In this document: positions 8,371 through 17,552 of the stretch, piece after piece
How positions within the stretch are numbered: position 1 is the first letter of the stretch
How the letters are laid out: each line of letters starts with the position of its first letter
Assembly (NCBI RefSeq): GCF_017377795.1
Contig: NZ_JAFRDR010000003.1
Location: forward strand, 248,001-312,000
From: Williamsia soli
GTDB taxonomy: Bacteria > Actinomycetota > Actinomycetes > Mycobacteriales > Mycobacteriaceae
Direction: 5' to 3'
Length of the DNA: 64,000 nucleotides
The notes under the pieces: generated by a model
What the model was told of the DNA's origin: nothing
The model's database searches: none
Seen by the model: the letters and a program-made list of their open reading frames with translations, nothing else
Translations under genes and position numbers: made by a program

Positions 8371-9102
8371 TCAGATGGAGAGTCCACCATCGACAGGCAG
8401 TACCACGCCCGTGATGTAGCCGGCCTCTTCGCTGGCGAGAAAGCAGACAGCGTCGGTGATCTCGGTGGGATCGGCAAACCGTGCGATCGGACCCGACACT
8501 TCAGCGATCTTTTCCTCTGGAATCGATGCGGTCATCCGGGTGGCGGCGTTGGGCGAGATAGCATTGGTGGTGATACCGAAAGCGGCCAATTCCTTTGCCG
8601 CGGTCTTCGTGAAGCCGATGATTCCAGCCTTGGCCGTCGCGTAGTTGGCCTGACCGCGGTTGCCCCGCAAGCCGGTGTATGACGTCACGTTGATGATGCG
8701 GCCGTACTCCTGCTTGCGAAAGTGCGGCACACACGCCCGGGTGAAACGGAAAGTGCCGCCGGTGTGCACAGCCATCACCTGCTCCCAGTCGTCGTCGGTG
8801 AGCTTCCACAGCACTCGATCGCGCAGTATCCCGGCATTGTTGACAAGAATGTCGACTCGACCGGTTTTCTCGATGGCACCCGCCACAACGCGCTCCACAT
8901 CCTCGGTCGTGCTGACGTCGGCCGCGATGCCGATCGCGCCGAGACGCGTCGCCGCCGCGTCGAGTTCGTCGGCATCGAAGTCGACCATCACGACGTCGGC
9001 GCCCGCGGTGCGAAACCGCTGGGACAAAGCGAGACCGATTCCACGGGCGGCCCCGGTGACGATTGCTGTTCGACCGGTGAAGTCGAAGGACAGGTTTCCC
9101 AT
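8371..9102 (-). CDS. FabG/PhaB-like short-chain dehydrogenase
   Basis: The 243-residue SDR has TGAARGIG at 16-23, NNAG, Ser141 and Y154-x3-K158. Its overall layout resembles 3-oxoacyl-ACP/CoA reductases, including HTGGTFRFTRA and GRIINVTSYTG. The ATG at 9102 is preferred over an upstream one because GAAAGG precedes it and the Rossmann fold begins at once. It is the first gene of the SDR/SDR/MaoC/NmrA operon. The 190-base gap upstream holds its promoter; no regulon palindrome was found there. Confidence 0.85.
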   Translation of the reverse strand: MGNLSFDFTGRTAIVTGAARGIGLALSQRFRTAGADVVMVDFDADELDAAATRLGAIGIAADVSTTEDVERVVAGAIEKTGRVDILVNNAGILRDRVLWKLTDDDWEQVMAVHTGGTFRFTRACVPHFRKQEYGRIINVTSYTGLRGNRGQANYATAKAGIIGFTKTAAKELAAFGITTNAISPNAATRMTASIPEEKIAEVSGPIARFADPTEITDAVCFLASEEAGYITGVVLPVDGGLSI

Positions 9103-9292
9103 CGAGTCGAGCCTTTCGAAAGAGGTCGACCCAGAGCGGGTCCGACCTAAGCAGTCGCTCATTTTATGAGCATTCGCTAATACTGCACCTAGATTGGACG
9201 AACGTCAACAGCGCAGTGGCGACAATTGGCGTTGTGATCCGTCAGTTCGATTCATGTTGCTGCACAACCAATTCGAAACAGAGCCGGAACGG

Positions 9293-12200
9293 TCATTCGA
9301 GCTCGACGATGAGGTCACCGCCTTCGACTGGTGCGACAACCCCGATGGCGAGGCGTTTGACGGTTCCACCGGTAGGTGCGGTGATGGCGGCTTCCATTTT
9401 CATGGCCTCGATCGAGCCGATGGTGCCACCGGCGTCGATCTGTTCTCCGGGTTGGACGACTGTGGTGACCACTCCGGCAAACGGTGCAGCGATGTGTTTG
9501 GCGTTGCCTGGGATTGCTTTCTCGGCCACCACTACGTTGACTGCAAGGGAGCGGTCGCGTACCTGGACCGGTCGGAGCTGGCCGTTGAGGATGCACATCA
9601 CGGTGCGCATACCTCGTTCGTCAGCCTCGCTGATCGCTTCCAGGCCGATCAGCAGTTCCACTCCGGGTTCGAGTTCCACACGGTGTTCATCGCCGTAACG
9701 CAGTCCGTAGAAAAACTGGTTCGCCGAGAGCCGTGAGGTGTCGCCGTAAGCCTTCTGGTGCTCCTCGTAATCGCGAGTCGGCCCCGGAAACAGCAATCGG
9801 TTCAACGTCTGTCGCCGGGTGGCACTGTCGGCATCGAGCGCGGCCTCGTCGATGTCCGAAAGAACGGTGACAGGTTTGGCCGGCGCCCGGCCTGCCAGCG
9901 CACGGCTCCGCAATGGCTGCGGCCAACCACCGGCAGGCTCGCCGAGCTCACCGCGGAGGAACCCGATCACCGAGTCGGGGATGTCGTAGGCGGCAGGGTC
10001 CTGCGCGAACTCGTCGGCACTGATGCCCTTGCCCACGAGAGCCAGCGCCAGATCGCCGACCACCTTCGATGACGGAGTGACCTTGATCAGCCGCCCAAGC
10101 ATTCGGTCTGCGGCGGCGTAGGCATATTCGACCTGTTCGAACTGATCGCCGAGCCCCAATCCGATGGCCTGCTGGCGCAGGTTGGACAGTTGACCGCCGG
10201 GGATCTCGTGGGTGTACACCCGTCCTGTGGGTGCGGGGAGCCCGGATTCGAACGGCGCGTACACCTTGCGCAACGCCTCCCAGTACGGCTCGAGATCGCA
10301 CACCGCGGCCAGATCCAGGCCGGTATCGCAGCTGGTGTGCGCGGTCGCAGCCACGATCGCCGACAACGCAGGCTGGCTGGTGGTACCGGCCATCGCCGCC
10401 GAGGCGCCATCGACCGCGTCAGCGCCGGCCTGCCACGCCGCCAGATACGTGGCGAGCTGTCCGCCCGGGGTGTCGTGGGTGTGCACATGCACCGGCAGAT
10501 CGAAGTTTTTGCGCAACGCCGTCACCAGGGTGGCTGCCGCGGCCGGACGCAACAGCCCGGCCATGTCCTTGATTGCCAGGATGTGCGCGCCGGCCTGCAC
10601 GAGCTTCTCGGCCAGGCGAAGATAGTAGTCCAGGGTGTAGAGATCCTCGCCGGGGTTCGACAGATCCCCGGTGTAGGACAGCGCGACCTCAGCGATCGTG
10701 GTGCCGGTGTCGCGGACCGCGTCGATCGCCGGACGCATCTGATCCACGTTGTTCAGCGCGTCGAAGATCCGGAAGATGTCGATCCCGGTGGCCGCGGCCT
10801 CGGCCACAAAAGAGCGGGTCACCTTCTCCGGATATGGGGTGTAGCCGACCGTATTCGCCCCCCGCAGCAGCATCTGCAGATTGATGTTGGGCATCGCTTC
10901 GCGCAGCTGCGCCAGCCGGTCCCACGGATCCTCCTTGAGGAACCGCAGCGCGACATCGTAGGTTGCGCCGCCCCAGCACTCCACTGACAACAGCTGCGGC
11001 GTCAGCGTCGCCACATACGGGGCGATCGCGACCAAGCCGGTGGTGCGGATCCGGGTCGCCAGCAGGGACTGATGAGCATCACGGAACGTGGTGTCGGTGA
11101 CCCCCAACGCTTTTGATGCGCGCAGATCCGCCGCGAACCCCTCCGGCCCCAACGTGCGTAGCCGTTGTCGGGATCCGTCTGCCGGGGCAGTGACATCGAC
11201 GTCGGGCAACTTGTCGCGCGGGTACACCGTCGCGGGCCGCTCCCCGTGCGGCTTGTTCACTGTCACATCAGCCAGATAGTTGAGGATGCGGGTGCCGCGG
11301 TCCGCCGAGACCCTGGAAGTGAGCAGCTGCGGGCGTTCTTCGATGAACGAGGTGGTGACCCGACCCTCCCGGAAATCAGGATCGTCCAAAACTGCCTGCA
11401 GGAAGGGCACATTGGTGGCCACACCGCGGATCCGGAACTCGGCGAGCGCGCGCCGCGACCGGGCCACCGCGGTCTCGAAGTCACGGCCACGACAGGTCAG
11501 CTTCACCAGCATGGAGTCGAAGTGCGCACTGACCTCCGCGCCCAACGTCGCGCCACCATCCAGACGCACCCCCGCCCCACCCGGAGTGCGATAGGCGGTG
11601 ATGCGACCTGTGTCCGGACGGAAACCATTCGTCGGGTCCTCGGTTGTGATGCGGCACTGCAATGCAGCGCCACGGATCCGCACCGTATCCTGGGACAACC
11701 CCAGTTCACTCAGGGTTTCGCCCGCGGCGATCCGCAGCTGCGACTGCACCAGATCGACATCGGTGATCTCCTCGGTCACCGTGTGCTCCACCTGGATACG
11801 CGGGTTCATCTCGATGAACACATGATTGCCGTCCCGGTCGACCAGGAACTCCACAGTGCCGGCACAGGAGTAACCGATCTTCTGAGCAAACGCCACCGCG
11901 TCGGAGCAGATCTTCTCCCGCAGCCCAGGAGGAAGATTGGGCGCCGGCGCCAGCTCGATCACCTTCTGATGACGTCGCTGCACCGAACAATCGCGCTCGA
12001 ACAGATGCATCACGTTGCCGTGCTGGTCGGCCAGGATCTGCACTTCGATGTGACGGGGTTCGATCACCGCCTGCTCCAAGAACACCGACGCATCACCGAA
12101 CGCCGAATTAGCCTCGCGGGCAGCGGCTTCGATCGCCTCACGCAACCCGTCGATTGCTTGGACACGGCGCATTCCGCGTCCGCCGCCACCGGCAACGGCC

Positions 12201-12673
12201 TTGACGAACACCGGGAACGTCATCGATTCGGCAGCCGCCATCAACTCATCGACATCAACCGATGCCTCAGTCGACGCCAACACCGGCAACCCCGCCTCCC
12301 GGGCCGCCGCGATTGCCCGGGACTTGTTGCCGGTCAACTCCAAGATGTCTGCGCTCGGGCCGACGAACGTGATGCCCGCATCAGCGCACGCCGCAGCCAA
12401 ATCCGGATTCTCAGACAAGAACCCGTACCCCGGATAGATCGCATCAGCACCGCCGCGCCGCGCCGCGGCGATGATCTCGTCGACCGAGAGATACGCCCGC
12501 ACCGGGTGCCCCGGCTCACCGATTTGGTAAGCCTCGTCGGCCTTCGACCGGTGAATCGAGTTCCGGTCCTCATACGGGAACACCGCCACCGTGCCCGCAC
12601 CCAGCTCGTACGCAGCACGGAACGCCCGGATCGCGATCTCGCCACGATTGGCCACCAACACCTTGCGAAACAT
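9293..12673 (-). CDS. pyc: Pyruvate carboxylase
   Basis: At 1126 residues it is a full-length, single-chain pyruvate carboxylase, which makes oxaloacetate from pyruvate, bicarbonate and ATP in the cytosol. The biotin carboxylase domain starts with RKVLVANRGEIAIR, the carboxyltransferase domain with TTFRDAHQSLLATR near residue 530, and the biotinyl domain ends the chain with EAMKME, biotin on Lys1092. The ATG at 12673 has GGAGG upstream. It lies alone between two catabolic blocks. Oxaloacetate supply would help use acetyl-CoA or glyoxylate made by the neighbouring pathways, but it may simply be the housekeeping copy. Confidence 0.95.
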   Translation of the reverse strand: MFRKVLVANRGEIAIRAFRAAYELGAGTVAVFPYEDRNSIHRSKADEAYQIGEPGHPVRAYLSVDEIIAAARRGGADAIYPGYGFLSENPDLAAACADAGITFVGPSADILELTGNKSRAIAAAREAGLPVLASTEASVDVDELMAAAESMTFPVFVKAVAGGGGRGMRRVQAIDGLREAIEAAAREANSAFGDASVFLEQAVIEPRHIEVQILADQHGNVMHLFERDCSVQRRHQKVIELAPAPNLPPGLREKICSDAVAFAQKIGYSCAGTVEFLVDRDGNHVFIEMNPRIQVEHTVTEEITDVDLVQSQLRIAAGETLSELGLSQDTVRIRGAALQCRITTEDPTNGFRPDTGRITAYRTPGGAGVRLDGGATLGAEVSAHFDSMLVKLTCRGRDFETAVARSRRALAEFRIRGVATNVPFLQAVLDDPDFREGRVTTSFIEERPQLLTSRVSADRGTRILNYLADVTVNKPHGERPATVYPRDKLPDVDVTAPADGSRQRLRTLGPEGFAADLRASKALGVTDTTFRDAHQSLLATRIRTTGLVAIAPYVATLTPQLLSVECWGGATYDVALRFLKEDPWDRLAQLREAMPNINLQMLLRGANTVGYTPYPEKVTRSFVAEAAATGIDIFRIFDALNNVDQMRPAIDAVRDTGTTIAEVALSYTGDLSNPGEDLYTLDYYLRLAEKLVQAGAHILAIKDMAGLLRPAAAATLVTALRKNFDLPVHVHTHDTPGGQLATYLAAWQAGADAVDGASAAMAGTTSQPALSAIVAATAHTSCDTGLDLAAVCDLEPYWEALRKVYAPFESGLPAPTGRVYTHEIPGGQLSNLRQQAIGLGLGDQFEQVEYAYAAADRMLGRLIKVTPSSKVVGDLALALVGKGISADEFAQDPAAYDIPDSVIGFLRGELGEPAGGWPQPLRSRALAGRAPAKPVTVLSDIDEAALDADSATRRQTLNRLLFPGPTRDYEEHQKAYGDTSRLSANQFFYGLRYGDEHRVELEPGVELLIGLEAISEADERGMRTVMCILNGQLRPVQVRDRSLAVNVVVAEKAIPGNAKHIAAPFAGVVTTVVQPGEQIDAGGTIGSIEAMKMEAAITAPTGGTVKRLAIGVVAPVEGGDLIVELE

Positions 12674-12853
12674 CAACGAACCTCCACATCGCCCACGAAA
12701 CAATCAAGTTGTCGGCCGAGAAGCGTCATCCGCAGCCCAGTTGGCCAAGGCCGTTCACCAACCAGCTACGCAAAACGCCGTCAGCCTGACCTTTGCGAAA
12801 TATATTCTTGCCGTTGCTGATTCGCAGGTCGTGTAGATCTGGTTCACGAGCTT

Positions 12854-13600
12854 CTACAAGAAGATCGCGCGCGTCAGCCGCACCGCGTAACCCGCATCGG
12901 GATTCGTCGTGCCGTCTCCTACGCGCTCGGCAATGGCCGCAATGGAGATATCCCGCCGTTTCGGCAGCCTGTGCTTCTCCGCGGCGGCGAGCGCACCTGG
13001 CATCTCGTCGCTGGTGAGGTCTGTGCAGTAGCACGGCGCGCCCGGTTGTTGCCGCCAGGACTCGGCCAGGACGCCGGCATCGAAACCGTCGAAGCCGGTC
13101 TCATTGACCAGTCCGATTGCCAGTTTCCGGGCGTCGGCGTCGTTCGCTGCCACGGGAATCGCTATTCGGCCGGCAGTCCCCTCCGGCCGACCGTGCTCCG
13201 CCAACGAAGCGGAACTGATTGCGTTGAAAGCCTTGACAATAGGGCGCCCGAGCTGCTTCTCCACCCATTCACTCTCGACCTGACCCTCGTCGATCACTTC
13301 GATGTGACCATCACGCAAAGGATAGTAGTTCGACGTGTCGAGGATGACCGCGTCGGCCAGGGCCTCCGATAGCGGCTCAGCAAACGCCGGAAGCCGGTCC
13401 AGCGGCATCGAGAGGATGACCACCTCGACGTCCTTGACCGCCTCAGCTGCGAACACCGCACGTGCACCGGTGCTGAGAGCGTCCGGGTGCACCGATTCCG
13501 GATCACGAGAGTTGGCGACTTTCACGTCATGACCTGCCGCACTCAGCTTCCGACTGAGGGTCCTGCCGATATGGCCGGCGCCTGCAATGCCGATTTTCAT
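12854..13600 (-). CDS. F420H2:NADP+ oxidoreductase-like protein, second copy
   Basis: This 248-residue protein is a clear paralogue of the protein at 4676-5419. Both have the MKIGI.GAG.IG Rossmann start, VANSR or IANSR, ILDTSNYYP or VIDTSNYYP, and a shared AGVLA(D/E)SWRQQPGAP block. It may exchange hydride between NADPH and F420, which would serve the F420/luciferase-type enzymes of the island; this is an inference. AAAGGAA precedes the ATG at 13600. It starts 67 bases downstream of the hydroxy-acid oxidase stop, so it may be co-transcribed with that gene. Confidence 0.75.
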   Translation of the reverse strand: MKIGIAGAGHIGRTLSRKLSAAGHDVKVANSRDPESVHPDALSTGARAVFAAEAVKDVEVVILSMPLDRLPAFAEPLSEALADAVILDTSNYYPLRDGHIEVIDEGQVESEWVEKQLGRPIVKAFNAISSASLAEHGRPEGTAGRIAIPVAANDADARKLAIGLVNETGFDGFDAGVLAESWRQQPGAPCYCTDLTSDEMPGALAAAEKHRLPKRRDISIAAIAERVGDGTTNPDAGYAVRLTRAIFL

Positions 13601-13667
13601 CTGATTCCTTTACGTTGTCTGCTCGTGGATCTGGAGAGTGCTTGATACCCAGAGGTCGGGATGACTT

Positions 13668-14891
13668 TCAGGAAAGCCGCAGTTCGAGCTGTCTGGCCTC
13701 GTCCACGTTCCGACAACCGGCCAGCGCCAGGGCGATCTCGAGCTCCGATCGAAGCAGTTCAAGCGCGTGCCGTGCACCGTCCTCGCCCGCCGCCGCCAGG
13801 CCGTAGAGAGTTGGGCGTCCGACAAGACACGCCCGCGCTCCCAGAGCCAACGCCTTCGCGATATCGCTGCCACGCCTGACGCCGCTGTCGAACAGCACCT
13901 CGGTCTGATCCCCGACCGCCGCGACGACTGCCGGCAGGAGATCGATCGTGGCCGGTGCGTCGTCAGACTGACGGCCGCCGTGGTTGGACACCACCACAGC
14001 GTCTGCGCCGGCCTGGACGGCCAGCTTGGCGTCATCCGGATGCAAGATGCCCTTGACGACGAGAGGCCCAGCCCAGATCGTTCTGATCCACTCGATTTCT
14101 TTCCAGGTCAGCCCGGGGTCGAAGCTCGCTTGGAAGGACTCGGCGTGTGACGCCGGTCCGCCGGTGGTCTTGAAGTTGACCGGGAGAAACCGACCATGCT
14201 GAACGAATCCTGTCGACCAACCCGGGTGGCCCACTCCCGACAACAGAGTCTTCAAGGAGACTCGCAGAGGACGCGAGAATCCGTTGCGCAGATCGCGTTC
14301 ACGCTTGCCGGTGCGAGAACCATCGACCGTGACGACCAATGCGCCGTACCCGGCCTTCGCTGCGCGTTCCAAGATCTCGACGACGAAGTCGCGGTCGCGC
14401 CAGACGTACAACTGAAACCATTTCGGACCAGTGGTCGATTCGGCAACGTCCTCTATCGAGTACGACGCCGATGTGGCCAGCGTGTAAATGGTGCCGATCG
14501 AGTCGTAAGCACGCGCCAACGCGGGCTCACCCGAGTGATGGACGAGTCCGACGACGCCAGTGGGCGCGCCGATGATGGGAACCTCCACTCGCTGCCCCAA
14601 CACCGTTGTCGACAGATCAACCTCGGAGACATCTGTCAGGACACGCCCGACGATCCCGATCCGATCGAGGGCATCACGGTTGCGGCGCATCGTCAGTTCG
14701 TCGTTCGCGCCACCGTCGACGAAGTCGAATATCGTCTTCGGCAGCTTGCGATGAGCGATCCGGCGCAGATCTGACACGTTGTGCGCTTTTTTCAGTACGC
14801 GCGGCGCGCCTGTTCGCCTTCCGTGAGTTGTCCGAAGTCGCCGAAGGTCCCCCAACACCTGGTCGGATACCAGCTTGATGAACGGGTTCAT
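13668..14891 (-). CDS. FMN-dependent alpha-hydroxy-acid oxidase/dehydrogenase
   Basis: The 407-residue protein belongs to the glycolate oxidase/L-lactate dehydrogenase/mandelate dehydrogenase family. It has the active-site motif SNHGGRQSD with catalytic His304 and substrate-binding Arg307, and the FMN phosphate segment DSGVRRGSDIAKAL. It oxidises a 2-hydroxy acid to a 2-oxo acid. Two starts are possible; ATG 14891 has the purine-rich GAGAGAG upstream, while 14918 has no site. The divergent gene encodes a ThDP enzyme of the 2-oxo-acid decarboxylase superfamily, and a regulon operator lies between them. This pairing resembles the mandelate dehydrogenase/benzoylformate decarboxylase couple. Confidence 0.85.
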   Translation of the reverse strand: MNPFIKLVSDQVLGDLRRLRTTHGRRTGAPRVLKKAHNVSDLRRIAHRKLPKTIFDFVDGGANDELTMRRNRDALDRIGIVGRVLTDVSEVDLSTTVLGQRVEVPIIGAPTGVVGLVHHSGEPALARAYDSIGTIYTLATSASYSIEDVAESTTGPKWFQLYVWRDRDFVVEILERAAKAGYGALVVTVDGSRTGKRERDLRNGFSRPLRVSLKTLLSGVGHPGWSTGFVQHGRFLPVNFKTTGGPASHAESFQASFDPGLTWKEIEWIRTIWAGPLVVKGILHPDDAKLAVQAGADAVVVSNHGGRQSDDAPATIDLLPAVVAAVGDQTEVLFDSGVRRGSDIAKALALGARACLVGRPTLYGLAAAGEDGARHALELLRSELEIALALAGCRNVDEARQLELRLS

Positions 14892-14958
14892 CTCGACTCT
14901 CTCTCTGTCACTGTTCACATCGACGTGCTGGACCGTTCCCAGCCGCGTCCTATAGAGT

Positions 14959-14973
14959 TAATATCAGACAATT
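14959..14973. promoter_or_regulatory. Candidate GntR/FCD operator in divergent promoter
   Basis: TAATATCAGACAATT contains a perfect right arm GACAATT and a left arm with one core mismatch. It lies between the hydroxy-acid oxidase and ThDP enzyme genes and could govern both. Confidence 0.6.
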
Positions 14974-15023
14974 AGCGAGTTATCCAGAATTTGACGATTC
15001 ACTGCGCGACGAGAGGTGCTCCC

Positions 15024-16676
15024 TTGAAGGGCTACGAAGCGATTGCATTGGCCATCCAACACTTCTCGGACGCGCCGGTGTTCGGCGTCATGGGAAACGC
15101 CAACATGTTGATATTCGCAGCCCTGTCCGCCGAGGGCGATGAGCGACTGGTGAGCGCGCGACATGAGGCGGCCGCCGTCGCGATGGCGGACGGGTACGCC
15201 CGGACCTCTGGCGCAGTGGGGGTCTCCACGGTCACCTCGGGTCCCGGACTGTCGCAGGTCGCGACGTCACTGCTCGCGGCCGCGCGGTACCGTTCGCCCC
15301 AGGTTCTCATCAGCGGCGACGCCTACCGCCGCGACTCGGCTCGCCTCCAGGCCTTCGACCAGCAGGCTTTCGCCGATACGTGTGAGAGCGGGTTCGTACC
15401 GATCAAACGTGTACAGGACATCGTTCCCGCCGTACACGAAGCCTTCGCGCGCGCAACGTTGGAGTCGCGCCCGGTTCTGCTGTCGATCCCGGAGGATCTC
15501 CAGCTCGAGGAGGCCGCGCCCTCCGTCGAGGCGGAGCTGCAAGCCCTGGCGCGACCGCAACGCGCAGCCACACCGGCACCGCGCGACTCTGAAGTCGAGC
15601 GCGTTGTCGATCTTCTCGAGGCAGCGAAGTATCCGGTTTTCATCGTCGGACGCGGCTGCCGTGACGAGGAGACCATCCGGGCGGTGAGAGAGCTCGCAGA
15701 GCACTACGGCGCGTTGTTGGCGACCTCGCTTCCGGCGAAGGGACGGGTTGACGACGACGAGTGGTCGATCGGGGTATCCGGCGGGTTTGCCCACACCGGC
15801 GCGCGTGAGCTCCTGCAACGCGCCGACCTCGTGGTGGGGTGTGCGGCGGGTCTGGCCAGCTACACCACCGACAAGACAACTCTTTATCCGTCGGCGACGA
15901 CCATCGCCCTCGATCTCGAGCAAACTCCAGAGAGCGCCATGCTCGGACACGACGTGGTCCTGGGCGATGTCGCCGAGACAGTCCCGCGGTTGCTGGCCGC
16001 CGCACGCAACCGGTCGGACGTTCGTGTGAACTTCCGTGGCTCCGACGAGCAGGAGCACCTGAAGACTCTCAGCGCCGAGGCGGCAGCGACCATTGACGAA
16101 CGCTCGGACGGCATCCACCCTGCCGCGGTCGCCGAAACGCTGAGAAAATCGTTGCCGATCGGCGCCCAGGTAGTCCTGGGCGGCGGCCACTTCTGGGCGT
16201 TCGCCGTGATGGGCATTCACAAACGCCCCGACTTGCGGTGGCAGTTCTCTTACCAGTTCGGGTCGATCGGCCAAACCCTTCCGGTTGCGATCGGCGCCTG
16301 GTATGGCGACCCTTCACGACGGCTCGTCGTCATCGACGGCGACGGCAGCGTACTCATGCATATCCAGGAACTCGACACCGTGGCCCGCTACCGGATACCG
16401 ATGACCCTGATCGTCGCGAATGACGGGGCGTTCGGAGCCGAGGTGCACAAGCTCCGTCCGGCCGGGCTCACCGACACCATTGCAACCTTCGACGCACCTG
16501 ACTTCGCAGCCATCGGCGAAGCATTCGGCGGCACAGGCATTCACGTGAAAGAAGACGCCGCGTTGGCCTCCGCCCTCGAGCAGAACACCGGCTTAGGTCG
16601 GTTCGAGGTGCTGGATGTCCGCATCTCGGGTGAAGTGCCGAGCGAGCCCTTCAAACGGTGGTATTACGGGGGTTGA
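15024..16676 (+). CDS. ThDP-dependent enzyme of the acetolactate synthase/benzoylformate decarboxylase superfamily
   Basis: The 550-residue protein has all three ThDP-enzyme domains. The cofactor-activating glutamate is in RHEAAAVAMADGYAR (Glu48) and the Mg-diphosphate motif GDG at 439 with Asn466 completes GDG-x24-N. Family members decarboxylate 2-oxo acids, ligate or cleave 2-hydroxyacyl compounds, or open cyclic diketones. The TTG at 15024 is preferred to the one at 14991 because GAGAGG precedes it and the protein then starts (M)KGYEAIA, as relatives do. Its divergent partner is a 2-hydroxy-acid oxidase, which favours a 2-oxo acid or 2-hydroxyacyl substrate. Confidence 0.8.
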   Translation: MKGYEAIALAIQHFSDAPVFGVMGNANMLIFAALSAEGDERLVSARHEAAAVAMADGYARTSGAVGVSTVTSGPGLSQVATSLLAAARYRSPQVLISGDAYRRDSARLQAFDQQAFADTCESGFVPIKRVQDIVPAVHEAFARATLESRPVLLSIPEDLQLEEAAPSVEAELQALARPQRAATPAPRDSEVERVVDLLEAAKYPVFIVGRGCRDEETIRAVRELAEHYGALLATSLPAKGRVDDDEWSIGVSGGFAHTGARELLQRADLVVGCAAGLASYTTDKTTLYPSATTIALDLEQTPESAMLGHDVVLGDVAETVPRLLAAARNRSDVRVNFRGSDEQEHLKTLSAEAAATIDERSDGIHPAAVAETLRKSLPIGAQVVLGGGHFWAFAVMGIHKRPDLRWQFSYQFGSIGQTLPVAIGAWYGDPSRRLVVIDGDGSVLMHIQELDTVARYRIPMTLIVANDGAFGAEVHKLRPAGLTDTIATFDAPDFAAIGEAFGGTGIHVKEDAALASALEQNTGLGRFEVLDVRISGEVPSEPFKRWYYGG

Positions 16677-16686
16677 GCGGCCACTC

Positions 16687-16714
16687 GCCTCTGCTGCGCT
16701 CACACAGCAGAGGC
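16687..16714. terminator. Hairpin terminator
   Basis: GCCTCTGCTG (16687-16696) pairs perfectly with 16705-16714 around an 8-base loop. It lies between convergent genes and overlaps the last codons of the GntR gene. Confidence 0.75.
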
Positions 16715-17443
16715 CTGGTCTGAAGCAATGGCCGATTCGTACGATGCGGCAAGGCCGGAAAGGTGCAGCCGCATGGCAGTCTCCGCTGCTTCCACATCCT
16801 TGGTGCGGATGGCGTCGACGATGGCCCTGTGCTCTCGCACCACCCGTTCCCACATCGACTGCTCGAGTCGGTGTCTCGGCACCCGCCGTGCACTGACCTC
16901 GAATACGGGAAGAGCCACGATGGGGAGCAGGCGATTGCCTGTGGCCTCGAGTAGCTCTTGGTGGAACGCGAAGTCGAGATCAAAGAGATGCTCGATGTCG
17001 GGCATCGTGTCAGGCACCAATCCGGCCAATCTTCCGACCGTGCCCTCACCGCACTTGGCTGCGGCCATGCCGGCCGCCGGAACCTCCAGGATGAGCCGTA
17101 CCTGGACCATCTCGGCAATTGACAGGTCGCTTGCTCCGACAAGCGTGGCCAACGACGTCGTCAGGCCGTCCGACACATTGGCTGCCGACGGCTTGCTGAC
17201 GACGCTTCCGCCGTGCGCACCCGGTTGGGTGACGATCAGCCTCTCGGACGACAGCAGTCGCAGCGCTTCACGCACAGTGCTACGGCTGGTGCCGAACTGT
17301 TCGCACAGCTGCGCCTCGGCGGGCAATTTGTCACCGACACCGAGGAATCCGGTCACAATCCACTGACGGATCTGAGCAGCAACCTGCTCGTACGCGCGCT
17401 TCACCGGGGTCGCTGTGGGTAGCGGCAGGGAACGGTCATTCAT
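16700..17443 (-). CDS. GntR-family regulator, FCD (FadR) subfamily
   Basis: The 247-residue protein has an N-terminal winged helix (residues about 20-85, with PAEAQLCEQFGTSRSTVREA as recognition region). An FCD effector domain follows (about 95-230), whose metal/ligand residues appear in DLDFAFHQ, REHRAIVDA and MRLHLSG. The ATG at 17443 has AAAGGA upstream; the longer frame would start inside the promoter. FCD regulators bind TnGTnnnACnA palindromes. Two such sites lie in its own promoter, and matching sites lie upstream of most catabolic genes from 1.9 to 48.9 kb. It is the best candidate for the island-wide regulator, probably a repressor released by a pathway acid or CoA ester. Confidence 0.85.
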   Translation of the reverse strand: MNDRSLPLPTATPVKRAYEQVAAQIRQWIVTGFLGVGDKLPAEAQLCEQFGTSRSTVREALRLLSSERLIVTQPGAHGGSVVSKPSAANVSDGLTTSLATLVGASDLSIAEMVQVRLILEVPAAGMAAAKCGEGTVGRLAGLVPDTMPDIEHLFDLDFAFHQELLEATGNRLLPIVALPVFEVSARRVPRHRLEQSMWERVVREHRAIVDAIRTKDVEAAETAMRLHLSGLAASYESAIASDQASAV

Positions 17444-17482
17444 GCGTGCATCCTTTGGATCAACGGCCTGCTGGCCGCGGTT

Positions 17483-17513
17483 AAATGTGAGTCTATTGCA
17501 TTGTCTGATTTTA
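17483..17513. promoter_or_regulatory. Candidate double GntR/FCD operator at its own gene
   Basis: CATTGTCTGATTTTA (17499-17513) and the more degenerate AAATGTGAGTCTATT (17483-17497) have centres exactly 16 bp apart. They lie in the gap between the GntR gene and the cyclase gene, which fits autoregulation. Confidence 0.65.
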
Positions 17514-17552
17514 TTCCGATAGTGTGAGGTAAACACTCTGGAGAAGGTTCAC

